The translations under genes and the position numbers were made by a program. Under the pieces are notes generated by a model. The model was not told the origin of the DNA. It saw only the letters and a list, made by a program, of their open reading frames with translations, and made no database searches. A DNA stretch of 64,000 nt from Tsukamurella sp. 8F (GTDB taxonomy: Bacteria; Actinomycetota; Actinomycetes; Mycobacteriales; Mycobacteriaceae), in assembly GCF_029167375.1 (NCBI RefSeq), contig NZ_JARFTP010000024.1, forward strand, positions 1-64,000, given 5' to 3'. The stretch's first letter is position 1. Every line of letters starts with the position of its first letter. This document shows positions 16,484 through 26,438 of this stretch, in pieces.

Positions 16484-17188
16484 ATGTGGTGGATGGTCTT
16501 CAAGTGGGTTGTGATCGGGCCTGTTCTGCGGGTCATCGGGCGCCCGCGGGTGGAGGGCCTCGAGAACCTGCCGAAGAACGGCTCGGCGATCGTCGCGAGT
16601 AACCATCTCGCGGTGATGGACTCGTTCTTCCTGCCGCTCATGGTGCCGCGGCGCATCCGGTTCCTCGCGAAGTCCGAGTACTTCACGGGTAAGGGCCCCA
16701 AGGGGGTCTTCCAGAAGTGGTTCTTCACCTCGGTCGGGTGCATACCGATCCACCGCGGTAGCGCCGGTGCGGCGCAGGACGCGCTCGACGCGGGCGTCGG
16801 AGTGCTGCAGTCGGGCGAGCTGCTCGGCCTGTACCCGGAGGGCACGCGAAGCCCCGACGGCCGCCTGTTCAAGGGCAAGACGGGCATGGCCCGCATGGCT
16901 CTGGAGACGGGCGCGAAGATCATCCCCGTCGCGATGGTGAACACCGAGAAGTTCAATCCGCCCGGTACCACGCTGCCGCGGTTCACTCACGTGAAGGTGA
17001 GGATCGGTGAGCCGCTGGACTTCTCGCGGTTCGATGGAATGGCGGGAAACCGGTTCATCGAGCGCGCGATCACCGACGAGGTGATGTACGAGCTGATGCG
17101 ACTGTCGGGCCAACCCTATGTGGACGTGTACGCCGCCGACGTCAAGAACGGGGTGGTGGAGGCGCCCGGCGGCGAGAGCGCCGCCTAG
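16484..17188 (+). CDS. 1-acyl-sn-glycerol-3-phosphate acyltransferase family protein
   Basis: A 234-residue PlsC-type acyltransferase that should transfer a fatty acyl chain to lysophosphatidic acid or a related acceptor at the membrane. Block I NHLAVMD (the HX4D catalytic pair), block III YPEGTRSPDGRLFKGKTG and block IV IIPVAM are all present. The N-terminus (WWMVFKWVVIGPVLRVIG) is a membrane-interacting helix. It corresponds to Rv2182c. With FadD15 and PimB' nearby, a role in phospholipid or PIM acylation is plausible but not shown. Confidence 0.92.
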   Translation: MWWMVFKWVVIGPVLRVIGRPRVEGLENLPKNGSAIVASNHLAVMDSFFLPLMVPRRIRFLAKSEYFTGKGPKGVFQKWFFTSVGCIPIHRGSAGAAQDALDAGVGVLQSGELLGLYPEGTRSPDGRLFKGKTGMARMALETGAKIIPVAMVNTEKFNPPGTTLPRFTHVKVRIGEPLDFSRFDGMAGNRFIERAITDEVMYELMRLSGQPYVDVYAADVKNGVVEAPGGESAA

Positions 17189-17214
17189 GGGCGACGGGGG
17201 ATCGGCGGAGCGGT

Positions 17215-17688
17215 TTGCGGTACTTCTATGACACCGAATTCATCGAGGACGGGCGCACCATCGAACTGGTGTCCATCGGGATAGTGGGCGAGGACGGTCG
17301 CGAGTTCTACGCCGTCTCCACGGAATTCGATCCGGAGGCCGCCGGGCCGTGGGTGCGGGCGAACGTGCTGCCGAAGCTGCCCCCGCCTGCGTCGAAGCTG
17401 TGGCGCTCGCGTGCGCGGATCCGCGACGAGGTTCTCGAGTTCCTGACGGCGGGGCCGGGCGACGTCGAGCTGTGGGCGTGGGTCGCGGCCTACGACCACG
17501 TCGCGCTCTGCCAGCTGTGGGGGCCGATGACTGCGTTGCCGCGCGCCGTCCCGCGGTTCACGCGCGAGCTGAAGCAGCTGTGGGACGAACAGGGACGGCC
17601 GTACCTGCCCGCGGCACCGTCGGACGCCCACGATGCGCTCGCCGACGCTCGGCACAACCTGGCGAAGTACCGGGCCATCGTCGGCTAG
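17215..17688 (+). CDS. 3'-exoribonuclease, RNase AS type
   Basis: A 157-residue DEDDh-fold nuclease like Rv2179c, the founding RNase AS, which trims adenylate-containing single-stranded RNA 3' ends. The acidic residues fall in FYDTEFIEDG (D, E), AAYDHVALCQLW and SDAHDALADAR (H, D). The start is a rare TTG; no ATG or GTG gives the conserved N-terminal MRYFYDTEF. It lies 26 bp downstream of the acyltransferase gene, probably in the same transcript. Confidence 0.92.
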   Translation: MRYFYDTEFIEDGRTIELVSIGIVGEDGREFYAVSTEFDPEAAGPWVRANVLPKLPPPASKLWRSRARIRDEVLEFLTAGPGDVELWAWVAAYDHVALCQLWGPMTALPRAVPRFTRELKQLWDEQGRPYLPAAPSDAHDALADARHNLAKYRAIVG

Positions 17689-17694
17689 TAATCT
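17689..17694 (+). promoter_or_regulatory. Probable -10 box of leaderless aroG promoter
   Basis: TAATCT overlaps the end of the RNase AS gene and is followed by seven bases and the GTG of aroG. No ribosome site is visible, which agrees with leaderless translation. Confidence 0.45.
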
Positions 17695-17698
17695 CTGA

Positions 17699-19105
<1,407 letters not shown>

Positions 19106-19170
19106 GGCTTTCGCCGCCGTCGCTGAACTGCTCGAGCGTGTGATCCCGCCCGGCGGCCGCGTGTGGTGGG

Positions 19171-19176
19171 TAGTTT
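19171..19176 (+). promoter_or_regulatory. Probable -10 box of leaderless prpE-like promoter
   Basis: TAGTTT is followed by seven bases and an ATG, which gives the normal acyl-CoA synthetase N-terminus (MGAYADEYRRS). This supports the start used. Confidence 0.45.
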
Positions 19177-19183
19177 CGAGGTC

Positions 19184-21058
19184 ATGGGTGCGTACGCAGA
19201 CGAATACCGCCGAAGCATGGAGGACCCCACTGGGTTCTGGGCCGAACAGGCCGCCGCGATCGATTGGGTCACTCCGCCCGAGCGCGTCCTCGACGACGCG
19301 CGGGCGCCGCTGTACTCGTGGTTCCCGGACGCGGAGCTGAACACCTGTGTGAACGCCGTCGATCGCCACGTCGCGGCCGGACGTGGCGATCAGATCGCCG
19401 TCATCCACGACTCCGCGATCACCGGTGAGGTACAGAAGGTCACCTACCGCGAGTTGCAGGATCGTGTGGCGCGTTTCGCCGGCGCGCTCGCCGCGCTGGG
19501 CGTCGCCAAGGGCGACCGAGTAGTGGTCTACCTGCCCATGATCACGGAGGCCGTGATCGCGATGCTCGCGTGCGCCCGGCTCGGCGCGGTGCACTCGGTG
19601 GTGTTCGGCGGGTTCGCGGCCCCGGAGCTCGCGGCCCGGCTCGACGATGCCCGACCGAAGGTGATCGTCACGGCGTCGTGTGGGTTGGAGGCGGCGAAGG
19701 TGCTGCCGTACCTGCCGATCGTGCACGCGGCGATCGACGTGGCCGTCGAGGAGCCCGAGGCCGTCGTAGTGCTGCAGCGGCCTCAGCTGAGGGCGGATCT
19801 GGGGCGGCTCGACGTGGACTGGGAGGACGCCGTCGCCCACGCGGCGCCCGCCGAACCGGTGCCGGTGCAGGCCACGGATCCGCTCTACATCCTCTACACG
19901 TCCGGCACCACCGGCAGGCCCAAGGGCGTGGTCCGGGACAACGGTGGACACGCTGTGGCGCTTGCCTACTCGATGCGCGCGGTCTACGACGTGCGACCGG
20001 GCGAGGTGTGGTGGACCGCATCCGACGTGGGCTGGGTGGTGGGGCACTCGTACATCGTCTACGCGCCGCTGCTGATCGGTGCGACCACCGTCGTGTACGA
20101 GGGCAAGCCGGTGGGTACGCCCGACGCGGGTGCGTTCTGGCGGGTCGTCGAGCGCCACCGGGTAGTCGCTCTCTTCACCGCTCCCACTGCCCTGCGGGCC
20201 ATCCGCAAGGAGGACCCGGAAGCGGAACTGCTTGCGCGCAGCGATACCTCGACGCTGCGCACGCTGTTCATGGCGGGCGAGCGCCTGGACCCTGACACGT
20301 ATGCGTGGGCGTCCGAGAAGCTCGGCGTCCCGGTGGTCGACCACTGGTGGCAGACCGAGACCGGGTGGCCCGTCTCCGCGAATCTCCGTGGGCTGGAGCC
20401 GATGCCGATCAAACCGGGCTCGTCGACCGTGCCCGTCCCCGGTTACGGTGTGCGGATCGTCGACGATCGCGGGACGGAGGCGGAGGCCGGGGCCGAAGGG
20501 GCCGTGGTGATCTCGCTTCCGATGCCGCCGGGGACGCTCGCCACGCTGTGGGGTGACGACCAGCGCTTCATCGACTCGTACCTGTCGACGTTCGACGGCT
20601 ACTACCTCACCGGCGACGGTGGCTACATCGACTCCGACGGCTACCTGTTCGTCATGGGCCGCACCGACGATGTCATGAACGTTGCAGGGCACAGGCTCTC
20701 GACCGGGTCCATGGAGGCGGTGATCGCCTCGCATCCCGCTGTTGCGGAGTGCGCCGTGATCGGTGTGGCCGACCCGCTCAAGGGACAGGTCCCCCGGGCT
20801 CTCGTGGTGCTCAAGGCCGGCGTGGCGATCGACCCCGACACCCTGTGCGACGAGGTAGTGGCCCGCGTCCGCGACACCATCGGTGCCGTGGCCGCGCTCC
20901 GGGAGGTCGTAGTGGTCCAGGGGCTGCCCAAGACCCGTTCCGGCAAGATCCTGCGCCGATCCATGCGGGCCCTCGCCGAGGGCCGCAACGAGGCCGTGCC
21001 GTCGACGATCGAGGATCCGGCCGTGCTCGAGAGTCTGCGGGGCACGTTGTCGCCGTAG
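19184..21058 (+). CDS. prpE: Propionyl-CoA synthetase (PrpE/ACSS3-type)
   Basis: A 624-residue AMP-forming short-chain acyl-CoA synthetase. The opening DEYRRSMEDPTGFWAEQAAA, YILYTSGTTGRPKGVVRD (P-loop), ASDVGWVVGHSYIVYAPL, HWWQTETGWP and the C-terminal GLPKTRSGKILRRS (acetylatable Lys) match PrpE/ACSS3 more closely than AcsA. It probably makes propionyl-CoA from propionate, possibly also acetyl-CoA. No methylcitrate-cycle genes are adjacent. In M. tuberculosis this locus carries no such gene between aroG and pknL, so it is an insertion relative to that order. Regulation by Lys acetylation is typical of the family. Confidence 0.9.
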   Translation: MGAYADEYRRSMEDPTGFWAEQAAAIDWVTPPERVLDDARAPLYSWFPDAELNTCVNAVDRHVAAGRGDQIAVIHDSAITGEVQKVTYRELQDRVARFAGALAALGVAKGDRVVVYLPMITEAVIAMLACARLGAVHSVVFGGFAAPELAARLDDARPKVIVTASCGLEAAKVLPYLPIVHAAIDVAVEEPEAVVVLQRPQLRADLGRLDVDWEDAVAHAAPAEPVPVQATDPLYILYTSGTTGRPKGVVRDNGGHAVALAYSMRAVYDVRPGEVWWTASDVGWVVGHSYIVYAPLLIGATTVVYEGKPVGTPDAGAFWRVVERHRVVALFTAPTALRAIRKEDPEAELLARSDTSTLRTLFMAGERLDPDTYAWASEKLGVPVVDHWWQTETGWPVSANLRGLEPMPIKPGSSTVPVPGYGVRIVDDRGTEAEAGAEGAVVISLPMPPGTLATLWGDDQRFIDSYLSTFDGYYLTGDGGYIDSDGYLFVMGRTDDVMNVAGHRLSTGSMEAVIASHPAVAECAVIGVADPLKGQVPRALVVLKAGVAIDPDTLCDEVVARVRDTIGAVAALREVVVVQGLPKTRSGKILRRSMRALAEGRNEAVPSTIEDPAVLESLRGTLSP

Positions 21059-21111
21059 CGTTCGCGCTCGCGCTGAGCGCAACCCGGCGAGAAGTCGGGC
21101 GAAGGGGTTAC

Positions 21112-22122
21112 ATGGCAGTCATGACGAACCGATACGTGATCGTCGGTGCGGGCGCCATCGGCGGCGGGATCGGCGGCCTGCTCGCGCGCGCCGGCATCCC
21201 CACCGTGCTCGTCGCCCGCGGCGCGCACCTCGATCGATTGCGCGACGCGGGCCTGCGTGTCCGAACGCCCGACCTTGACTTCACGACGGCGGTCACCGTC
21301 GCGGGCTCACCCGCGGACGTAGTGCTCACCGACGACGACGTCCTGGTCTTCGCGACCAAGACCCACCAGATCGAGGCGGCATTGGCGGAGTGGGCCGATG
21401 CTCCGGTGGGTGACCGCACCGCCGGGGAGGCGCTGCCCGCTCTCATCGCGCTCAACGGGGTCGAGGCCGAGCACCGCGCGCAGCGCTGGTTCGCCCGCGT
21501 CTACGGCGTGTGTGTGTGGATGCCGGCGACGTTCCTCACCCCCGGCGAGGTGCTCGTCGGGGGGACGCCCCTGCGCGGGATCCTGCACACGAGCCGCGTC
21601 CCCGCCGCGCTGGCCGACGACGATGACCGCGCCCTGCTGGGAGCCGTCGCCGCAGACTGGGGACGGGCGGGATTCGAGGTGCCGCTGCCCGACGACGTGC
21701 TGCCCTGGAAGTACCGCAAGCTGCTGAACAACCTCGTGAACGCGAACCAGGCGCTGCTCGGGACAGTCGACGGTGATATCGCGCGCGCCGTCCGGGACGA
21801 GGCGGAGACGATCTACGCGGCGGCCGGGATCGGCATCAACTCCGAGGAGGAGGAGCAGGCCTCGCGCGCACGATTGCAGGTGCAGCCCGTGCCCGGAGCT
21901 CCGGAGCAGCTCGGCGGGTCCACGTGGCAGTCGCTCGCGCGTGGGGCGGGAACCACCGAGGTCGACTTCCTCAACGGCGAGATCGTGACGCTCGCCCACG
22001 GGCTCGGCCTGCGCGCACCCGTGAACGGGGGGCTGGCTCGTGCGATGCGCCGCGCGAGCGCGGAAGGCACCGGGCCCGGTGCGATCACCGCGGCCGAACT
22101 CGCTGCTGCTCTGGGGCTCTAG
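21112..22122 (+). CDS. 2-dehydropantoate 2-reductase family protein
   Basis: A 336-residue ApbA/PanE-family oxidoreductase. The N-terminal Rossmann motif VGAGAIGGGIGGLLARAG binds NADPH, and KTHQIEAAL carries the family's nucleotide-contacting Lys. The C-terminal domain has WKYRKLLNNLVNANQALLG (catalytic Lys region) and an acidic/Arg helix. Two starts are possible nine bases apart; the first ATG has GAAGGGG four bases upstream and is used. It may be ketopantoate reductase for pantothenate/CoA, but many relatives act on other 2-oxo acids. The family call is firm and the substrate is not. Confidence 0.82.
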   Translation: MAVMTNRYVIVGAGAIGGGIGGLLARAGIPTVLVARGAHLDRLRDAGLRVRTPDLDFTTAVTVAGSPADVVLTDDDVLVFATKTHQIEAALAEWADAPVGDRTAGEALPALIALNGVEAEHRAQRWFARVYGVCVWMPATFLTPGEVLVGGTPLRGILHTSRVPAALADDDDRALLGAVAADWGRAGFEVPLPDDVLPWKYRKLLNNLVNANQALLGTVDGDIARAVRDEAETIYAAAGIGINSEEEEQASRARLQVQPVPGAPEQLGGSTWQSLARGAGTTEVDFLNGEIVTLAHGLGLRAPVNGGLARAMRRASAEGTGPGAITAAELAAALGL

Positions 22123-22150
22123 GCCCGGAGGGTCGGGCGTGGCCGGCGGC

Positions 22151-24370
22151 TCAGGGGATCGCCGTCACGGTGACGGTGCGCCCGGGCTCGACCTGCGACC
22201 CGCCGCTCGGTGACTGCCAGATGACCTGGGAGCTGTCGGAACTCAGGATCGATTGCACCTTCACCTGCAACCCCATCCCCTGGAGGGTGCTCTTCGCCTG
22301 ACCGACGCTCATGCCGGTCACCGAGGGCACCACGACCTTGCGGGAGACGGTGAGTGTCACGGTGTTGTTCGCCGGATCGACGTGTGAGCCGACGGGCGGG
22401 CTGACCGATGTCACAAGGGACGAGTCGCCGTCGTCGCCTGAGACCTGCACATCGAACCCGGCGTCCTGCAGGGCCTGCTGGGCGTCGGCGCGGGTCTTGC
22501 CGGTCACGTTGGGCACCGTCAGCGCGTTGGAGATCAGCAGCGTCACGCTGCCGCCGCGATTCACCTGGCCGGACGGGTCCGTACCCGCGACCCGTCCGGC
22601 GTCCACGCCGGAGTCGAACTGCTGCTTCGTCCCCGATACCGTGAGGCCCGCGCGCGTTATCGCCGTGCGGGCATCGTCCTCGGACTGGCCACGTACATCG
22701 GGGATGGTGACCGGGTGGTTGCCGGCCGAGGCGACGACCGTGACCTGTGCCCCGACCGTCATGCGCGTGCCGGGCGTGGGCGACAGGCCGACGACGCCGC
22801 CCTCGGGGACGCTCTCGCTGAACTGCCGCGGGCCGTGGACGGGCGTCAGGCCGTGGTCGCGCAGCAGCTTGTCGACGGTATCGGGACTCGCCCCCGCCTG
22901 GAACTGCGGTACGACCGGGCGGCCGAGCGAGTACTTCAGGGTCACCGACGAGAACCGTGATACGCGGGCCCCCGACGGTGGTTCGACCCCAGTCACCTTG
23001 TTCTCGGCGATGTCGTTGCTGTACGTGCCGGACTCGGAGACCTCCAATCCGGCGTGCTCGAGGGCCGAGACCGCTGCCGTCTTATCCAGCCCGGACACGG
23101 ACGGCACGTTGGTGAACCGCCCCGCGCCGAGCCACCATCCGCCGAGCGCGAGGAGGAGTGCGAGGATCGCGATCACGGCCACGAGCACGTAGGTCCGGGT
23201 GCGCCGGCGGCGGCGCGGAGCCACCTCCTCGGGCAGCGGTTCGTGCATCGTCTCCGCGCGGGTCGCGTGCCGGCCGTCGGCGGGGCCGGCGACCCGGTGC
23301 GCGGGACCTGCGCCCAGCCCGAACGCGGGCTCCACGAGCGTCGGCGCGGGGCCGTCCGCGACGGGTGGCGGCAGGTCGGACATCGGCATAGGGCCCGCGG
23401 GGCCGACCATGCCCGTCGGCTCGGCGGCGGACGGGATGTGCGGCTGGTTCCGCTGTGCGTCGTACATCGCTGCGGCGGCGCGCTGCTCGGCGCTGGACCG
23501 GGGCGCGGGCACAGTGAAGGCGGGCAAGTGCAGGCGGTCCGACAGCTCGGCCAGCGCAGCACCCATGGACTCCCCGTCCTCGAACCGCTGCTCGGGATCC
23601 CTGGCCGTCGCGCGCGCCACGAACTCGTCGAGTTCGGGCGGGACCCCCGCGATCGCTTCGCTGGGCGGCGGGACGTCGTTGTGCAGGCGCTGGTAGGCGA
23701 GTGAGATCGCGGTGTCGCCGGTGAAAGGCACGTCACCGGTGAGCAACTCGTAGATCATGATGCCGCTCGAGTAGACGTCCGAGCGCGGGTCGGCCGTGCC
23801 GTACTCCACCTGCTCCGGCGACAGGTACGCGGCGGTTCCCAGGATCACGGACGAGCTCGTCACCGACGCCGCGGCGATGGCTCGGACCAGTCCGAAGTCG
23901 GCGATCTTCACCTCGCCGCCCTCGGAGATCAGGATGTTCTCCGGCTTGACGTCGCGGTGCACCAGCCCGGCGCGGTGGGCGGTGCCCAGAGCGCCCAGGA
24001 CGGGGGCCATGACCGCTGCCACGGCATGCGGCGGCATGGGACCGCGCTCGGCCAGCAGCTCGCGCAGCGTCCCGCCCGTCACCAACTCCATGACCAGGAA
24101 CGCGAGCTCACCGTCGACCCCCTGGTCGTAGACCGCCACCAGCCCAGGGTCCTTGAGCTTGGCCACCGACCGCGCCTCGAACTCGAACCTGGACACGAAC
24201 TGCCTGTCCTCGGCGTACTTCGGGTCCATCACCTTGATGGCGATCGGTCGGTCCAGCCGCAGGTCGAGCCCCATGTACACGGTCGACATGCCGCCGCGCG
24301 CGATCACGGCGTCGATGCGGTAGCGCTGGTCGATGCGCGCGCCGATCAGGCGGTCGCGGGGGGCGTTCAC
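22151..24370 (-). CDS. pknL: Serine/threonine protein kinase PknL with five PASTA domains
   Basis: A 739-residue membrane kinase. The kinase domain (about residues 15-280) has Lys46 in IAIKVM, HRDVKPEN with Asp140, the DFG at 158-160 and a Thr/Ser-rich activation loop (VTSSSVILGTAAYLSPEQ). A Pro/Ala-rich linker leads to one transmembrane helix (TYVLVAVIAILALLLALGGW, about 392-412). The extracellular part holds five PASTA repeats beginning near NVPSVSGL, VVPQFQAG, TIPDVRGQ, TVPNVTGK and VVPSVTGM, which should bind muropeptides or lipid II. M. tuberculosis PknL lacks PASTA; corynebacterial PknL has them. The GTG start gives the M. tuberculosis-like N-terminus; an upstream ATG would add 31 residues. 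Confidence 0.94.
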   Translation of the reverse strand: MNAPRDRLIGARIDQRYRIDAVIARGGMSTVYMGLDLRLDRPIAIKVMDPKYAEDRQFVSRFEFEARSVAKLKDPGLVAVYDQGVDGELAFLVMELVTGGTLRELLAERGPMPPHAVAAVMAPVLGALGTAHRAGLVHRDVKPENILISEGGEVKIADFGLVRAIAAASVTSSSVILGTAAYLSPEQVEYGTADPRSDVYSSGIMIYELLTGDVPFTGDTAISLAYQRLHNDVPPPSEAIAGVPPELDEFVARATARDPEQRFEDGESMGAALAELSDRLHLPAFTVPAPRSSAEQRAAAAMYDAQRNQPHIPSAAEPTGMVGPAGPMPMSDLPPPVADGPAPTLVEPAFGLGAGPAHRVAGPADGRHATRAETMHEPLPEEVAPRRRRRTRTYVLVAVIAILALLLALGGWWLGAGRFTNVPSVSGLDKTAAVSALEHAGLEVSESGTYSNDIAENKVTGVEPPSGARVSRFSSVTLKYSLGRPVVPQFQAGASPDTVDKLLRDHGLTPVHGPRQFSESVPEGGVVGLSPTPGTRMTVGAQVTVVASAGNHPVTIPDVRGQSEDDARTAITRAGLTVSGTKQQFDSGVDAGRVAGTDPSGQVNRGGSVTLLISNALTVPNVTGKTRADAQQALQDAGFDVQVSGDDGDSSLVTSVSPPVGSHVDPANNTVTLTVSRKVVVPSVTGMSVGQAKSTLQGMGLQVKVQSILSSDSSQVIWQSPSGGSQVEPGRTVTVTAIP

Positions 24371-24541
24371 CTCGCTCGTGGTCCTCTCTGCGTGACGGAC
24401 GGCCGCACGGCCGACGGCGCCGGGAGCTTCCCGAGCCGACAGTTCAGCGTAGCGACCGGGCACGACAAGTCCGGTTCGGCACTCTCGGCGCCGGAAGACG
24501 TAGCCGGATCGTGACCTCGAGGGGGTGGGTCCCGAGGCGGG

Positions 24542-24547
24542 TAGAGT
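24542..24547 (+). promoter_or_regulatory. Probable -10 box of leaderless Rv2175c-like promoter
   Basis: TAGAGT is followed by seven bases and a GTG. This supports the GTG start of the DNA-binding protein and places its promoter in the 184-bp divergent spacer shared with pknL. Confidence 0.45.
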
Positions 24548-24554
24548 GCCGCCG

Positions 24555-24941
24555 GTGAGTGCGATTCCGTACGTCGCGGCCGGCGTGCTGCCCGATACCG
24601 TCCCGACCTACTCCCTCGACACCGTCGCGAAGGGCCTCCGGGTCTCACCGTCGAAGGTGCTCCAGTACATCCGGGACGGCCGGCTGATCGCCGTGCGCCG
24701 CGGTGGCGACCTCCATGTACCCCAGGCCTTCTTCGGCGAGGTGGACGGCCGTTTCGCCGTGGCCAAGCACCTCGCCGGTCTATTGAGCGTGCTGGCCGAC
24801 GGCGGGTTCACGATCGACGAGGCGATGCGTTGGCTGTTCGAGGAGCAGGAGGACCTCGAGGGCGGCGCCGCGCCGATCGACGTCCTGCATACCGATCACG
24901 CGCGCGAGGTCATTCGCCGGGCGCAGTCGCTGGCGTTCTGA
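24555..24941 (+). CDS. Rv2175c-like helix-turn-helix DNA-binding protein (PknL partner)
   Basis: A 128-residue protein divergent from pknL, exactly as Rv2175c is in M. tuberculosis, where it is a PknL substrate whose DNA binding is lost on phosphorylation. The winged-helix region (YSLDTVAKGLRVSPSKVLQYIRDGRL) resembles MerR/excisionase folds, followed by VRRGGDLHVPQAFF and a C-terminal helical domain with MRWLFEEQEDLEGG and REVIRRAQSLAF. The Thr-rich N-terminus phosphorylated in Rv2175c is only partly conserved (PTYSLDT). Its 3' end overlaps the convergent mptA by 32 bases. Confidence 0.88.
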   Translation: MSAIPYVAAGVLPDTVPTYSLDTVAKGLRVSPSKVLQYIRDGRLIAVRRGGDLHVPQAFFGEVDGRFAVAKHLAGLLSVLADGGFTIDEAMRWLFEEQEDLEGGAAPIDVLHTDHAREVIRRAQSLAF

Positions 24942-26436
24942 CCGGCGGCAGCTCCGACAGTCCGAGGAACTCCCGCACGTGCAGCGGGTCGGGCCGCAGC
25001 AGCGACCACCCTGTCAGCACGCCGAGCGCCGCCGCGAGGAGCACGTTCCACCACGAGTACAGGCCGATGGACCCCGTGGGCATGAAAACGGCCATCACCC
25101 AGGTGACGCAGCCGGCCACGACCGCCATCGCGCGCGGCGACAGCGTCATCCCGGCCGACACCGCGAGCGGCCATGTGTAGTACCAGGGCAGCGATGCGGG
25201 GGAGAGCAGGCACACCGCCAGCAGCGACCAGACGATGCCCTCCACGTTGCGCTTCTCGTCCTGCCGGAATCGCCACCACAGAGTCAGGAGAGCGATCACC
25301 AGGGCGGCCACGCCGAGGGTGCGCGTCACCGCCAGCACCGGCATCAGGTTGAGTGCGGTGAACGGGCTGGCCACGAGCGTCACCAGCTGCGCGAGCGCGG
25401 TCGGGATCGAGATGTAGTTGATGATCTTGATCGCCCCGGCCAGCGCCTTGAGCCACCCGATGCCCACGCCGGCGGCGAGCGTGAAACCCGCGAACACCGC
25501 GGCGAAGAGCAGTACCGACGACACTCCGACCCGCACGAAGTCCCACACCGGACCGCGCGTTCTGGCTTCGTCGCTCCGGTCCTCACGGAGGTGGTGGTAC
25601 CAGATCCAGACGACGAACGGCAGCGCGATGCCCGCCGTGCCCTTCACCGCGACGGCGACCGCGAGCACCGCAACCCCCGCTACGTGCTTGCGGTCGAGCA
25701 CCAGCACGATGCCCGCGAGCAGCAGGCCGACCATGAGGGTCTCGTTGTGCACGCCGCCGATGAGGTGGATGACGAGCAGCGGGTTGAGCACGCTGAACCA
25801 TGTCGCGACTGCGGGGCGCACGCCGAGTCGCCACGCAAGCGCAGGCACGCCCCACACCATGAGCGCGAGGCCGGGCAGCATCACGATGCGCAGCGCGATC
25901 GTCCCGAGCGTGACGTCGTCGCCGCACAACTGCGTGACGAACTTGGCGAGGAGGATGAAGGCGGGACCGTACGGCGCGGTCGTGGTCGTCCAGATGCCGC
26001 TCACGTCGTCGAGGATCGGGTTGGGGTCGACGACCGGGCCGACCTGATACGGGTCGAGCCCGTCGCGCAGCAACGCGCCCTGCGCCAGATACGAATACGC
26101 GTCGCGGGAGTACAGCGGGACCGCGATGAGCAGCGGGACCACCCAGAGCACCAGGGTGCCGCGCAGCTCGGGCAGGCCGATGCGGCCGGCGAGCGTGAAT
26201 CGGCCGAGTCGCACCCACGAGACGACGAATACCGCGATGCCGACCCAGAACGCGATCGACGACAACATCAGCCCGTGCCCGAAGCGCAGCCACGACAGGT
26301 GGGTCTCCTCGAGCGCCACATCGTGCACGCGGACGGCTGCTGCGCCGAAGCTTCCGATCGTGATCAGCACCGAGGCGGCGCAGCCGGTCAGGGCGGGGCG
26401 TCCCTCGGGGCCGCGCAGGAAGTCGCGGAAGCTCAT
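24910..26436 (-). CDS. mptA: Alpha-(1->6)-mannopyranosyltransferase MptA
   Basis: A 508-residue polytopic GT-C glycosyltransferase like Rv2174, which uses polyprenyl-phosphomannose to extend the mannan backbone of lipomannan on the outer face of the membrane. About a dozen hydrophobic segments are visible. The first extracytoplasmic loop has the GT-C-type acidic region, and SRDAYSYLAQGALLRDGLDPY and TAPYGPAFILLAKF are typical of the family. A GGAGGG ribosome site precedes the ATG. It is two bases downstream of the polyprenyl synthase stop, so they form one operon. Confidence 0.93.
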   Translation of the reverse strand: MSFRDFLRGPEGRPALTGCAASVLITIGSFGAAAVRVHDVALEETHLSWLRFGHGLMLSSIAFWVGIAVFVVSWVRLGRFTLAGRIGLPELRGTLVLWVVPLLIAVPLYSRDAYSYLAQGALLRDGLDPYQVGPVVDPNPILDDVSGIWTTTTAPYGPAFILLAKFVTQLCGDDVTLGTIALRIVMLPGLALMVWGVPALAWRLGVRPAVATWFSVLNPLLVIHLIGGVHNETLMVGLLLAGIVLVLDRKHVAGVAVLAVAVAVKGTAGIALPFVVWIWYHHLREDRSDEARTRGPVWDFVRVGVSSVLLFAAVFAGFTLAAGVGIGWLKALAGAIKIINYISIPTALAQLVTLVASPFTALNLMPVLAVTRTLGVAALVIALLTLWWRFRQDEKRNVEGIVWSLLAVCLLSPASLPWYYTWPLAVSAGMTLSPRAMAVVAGCVTWVMAVFMPTGSIGLYSWWNVLLAAALGVLTGWSLLRPDPLHVREFLGLSELPPVRTPATAPGE

Positions 26437-26438
26437 GG

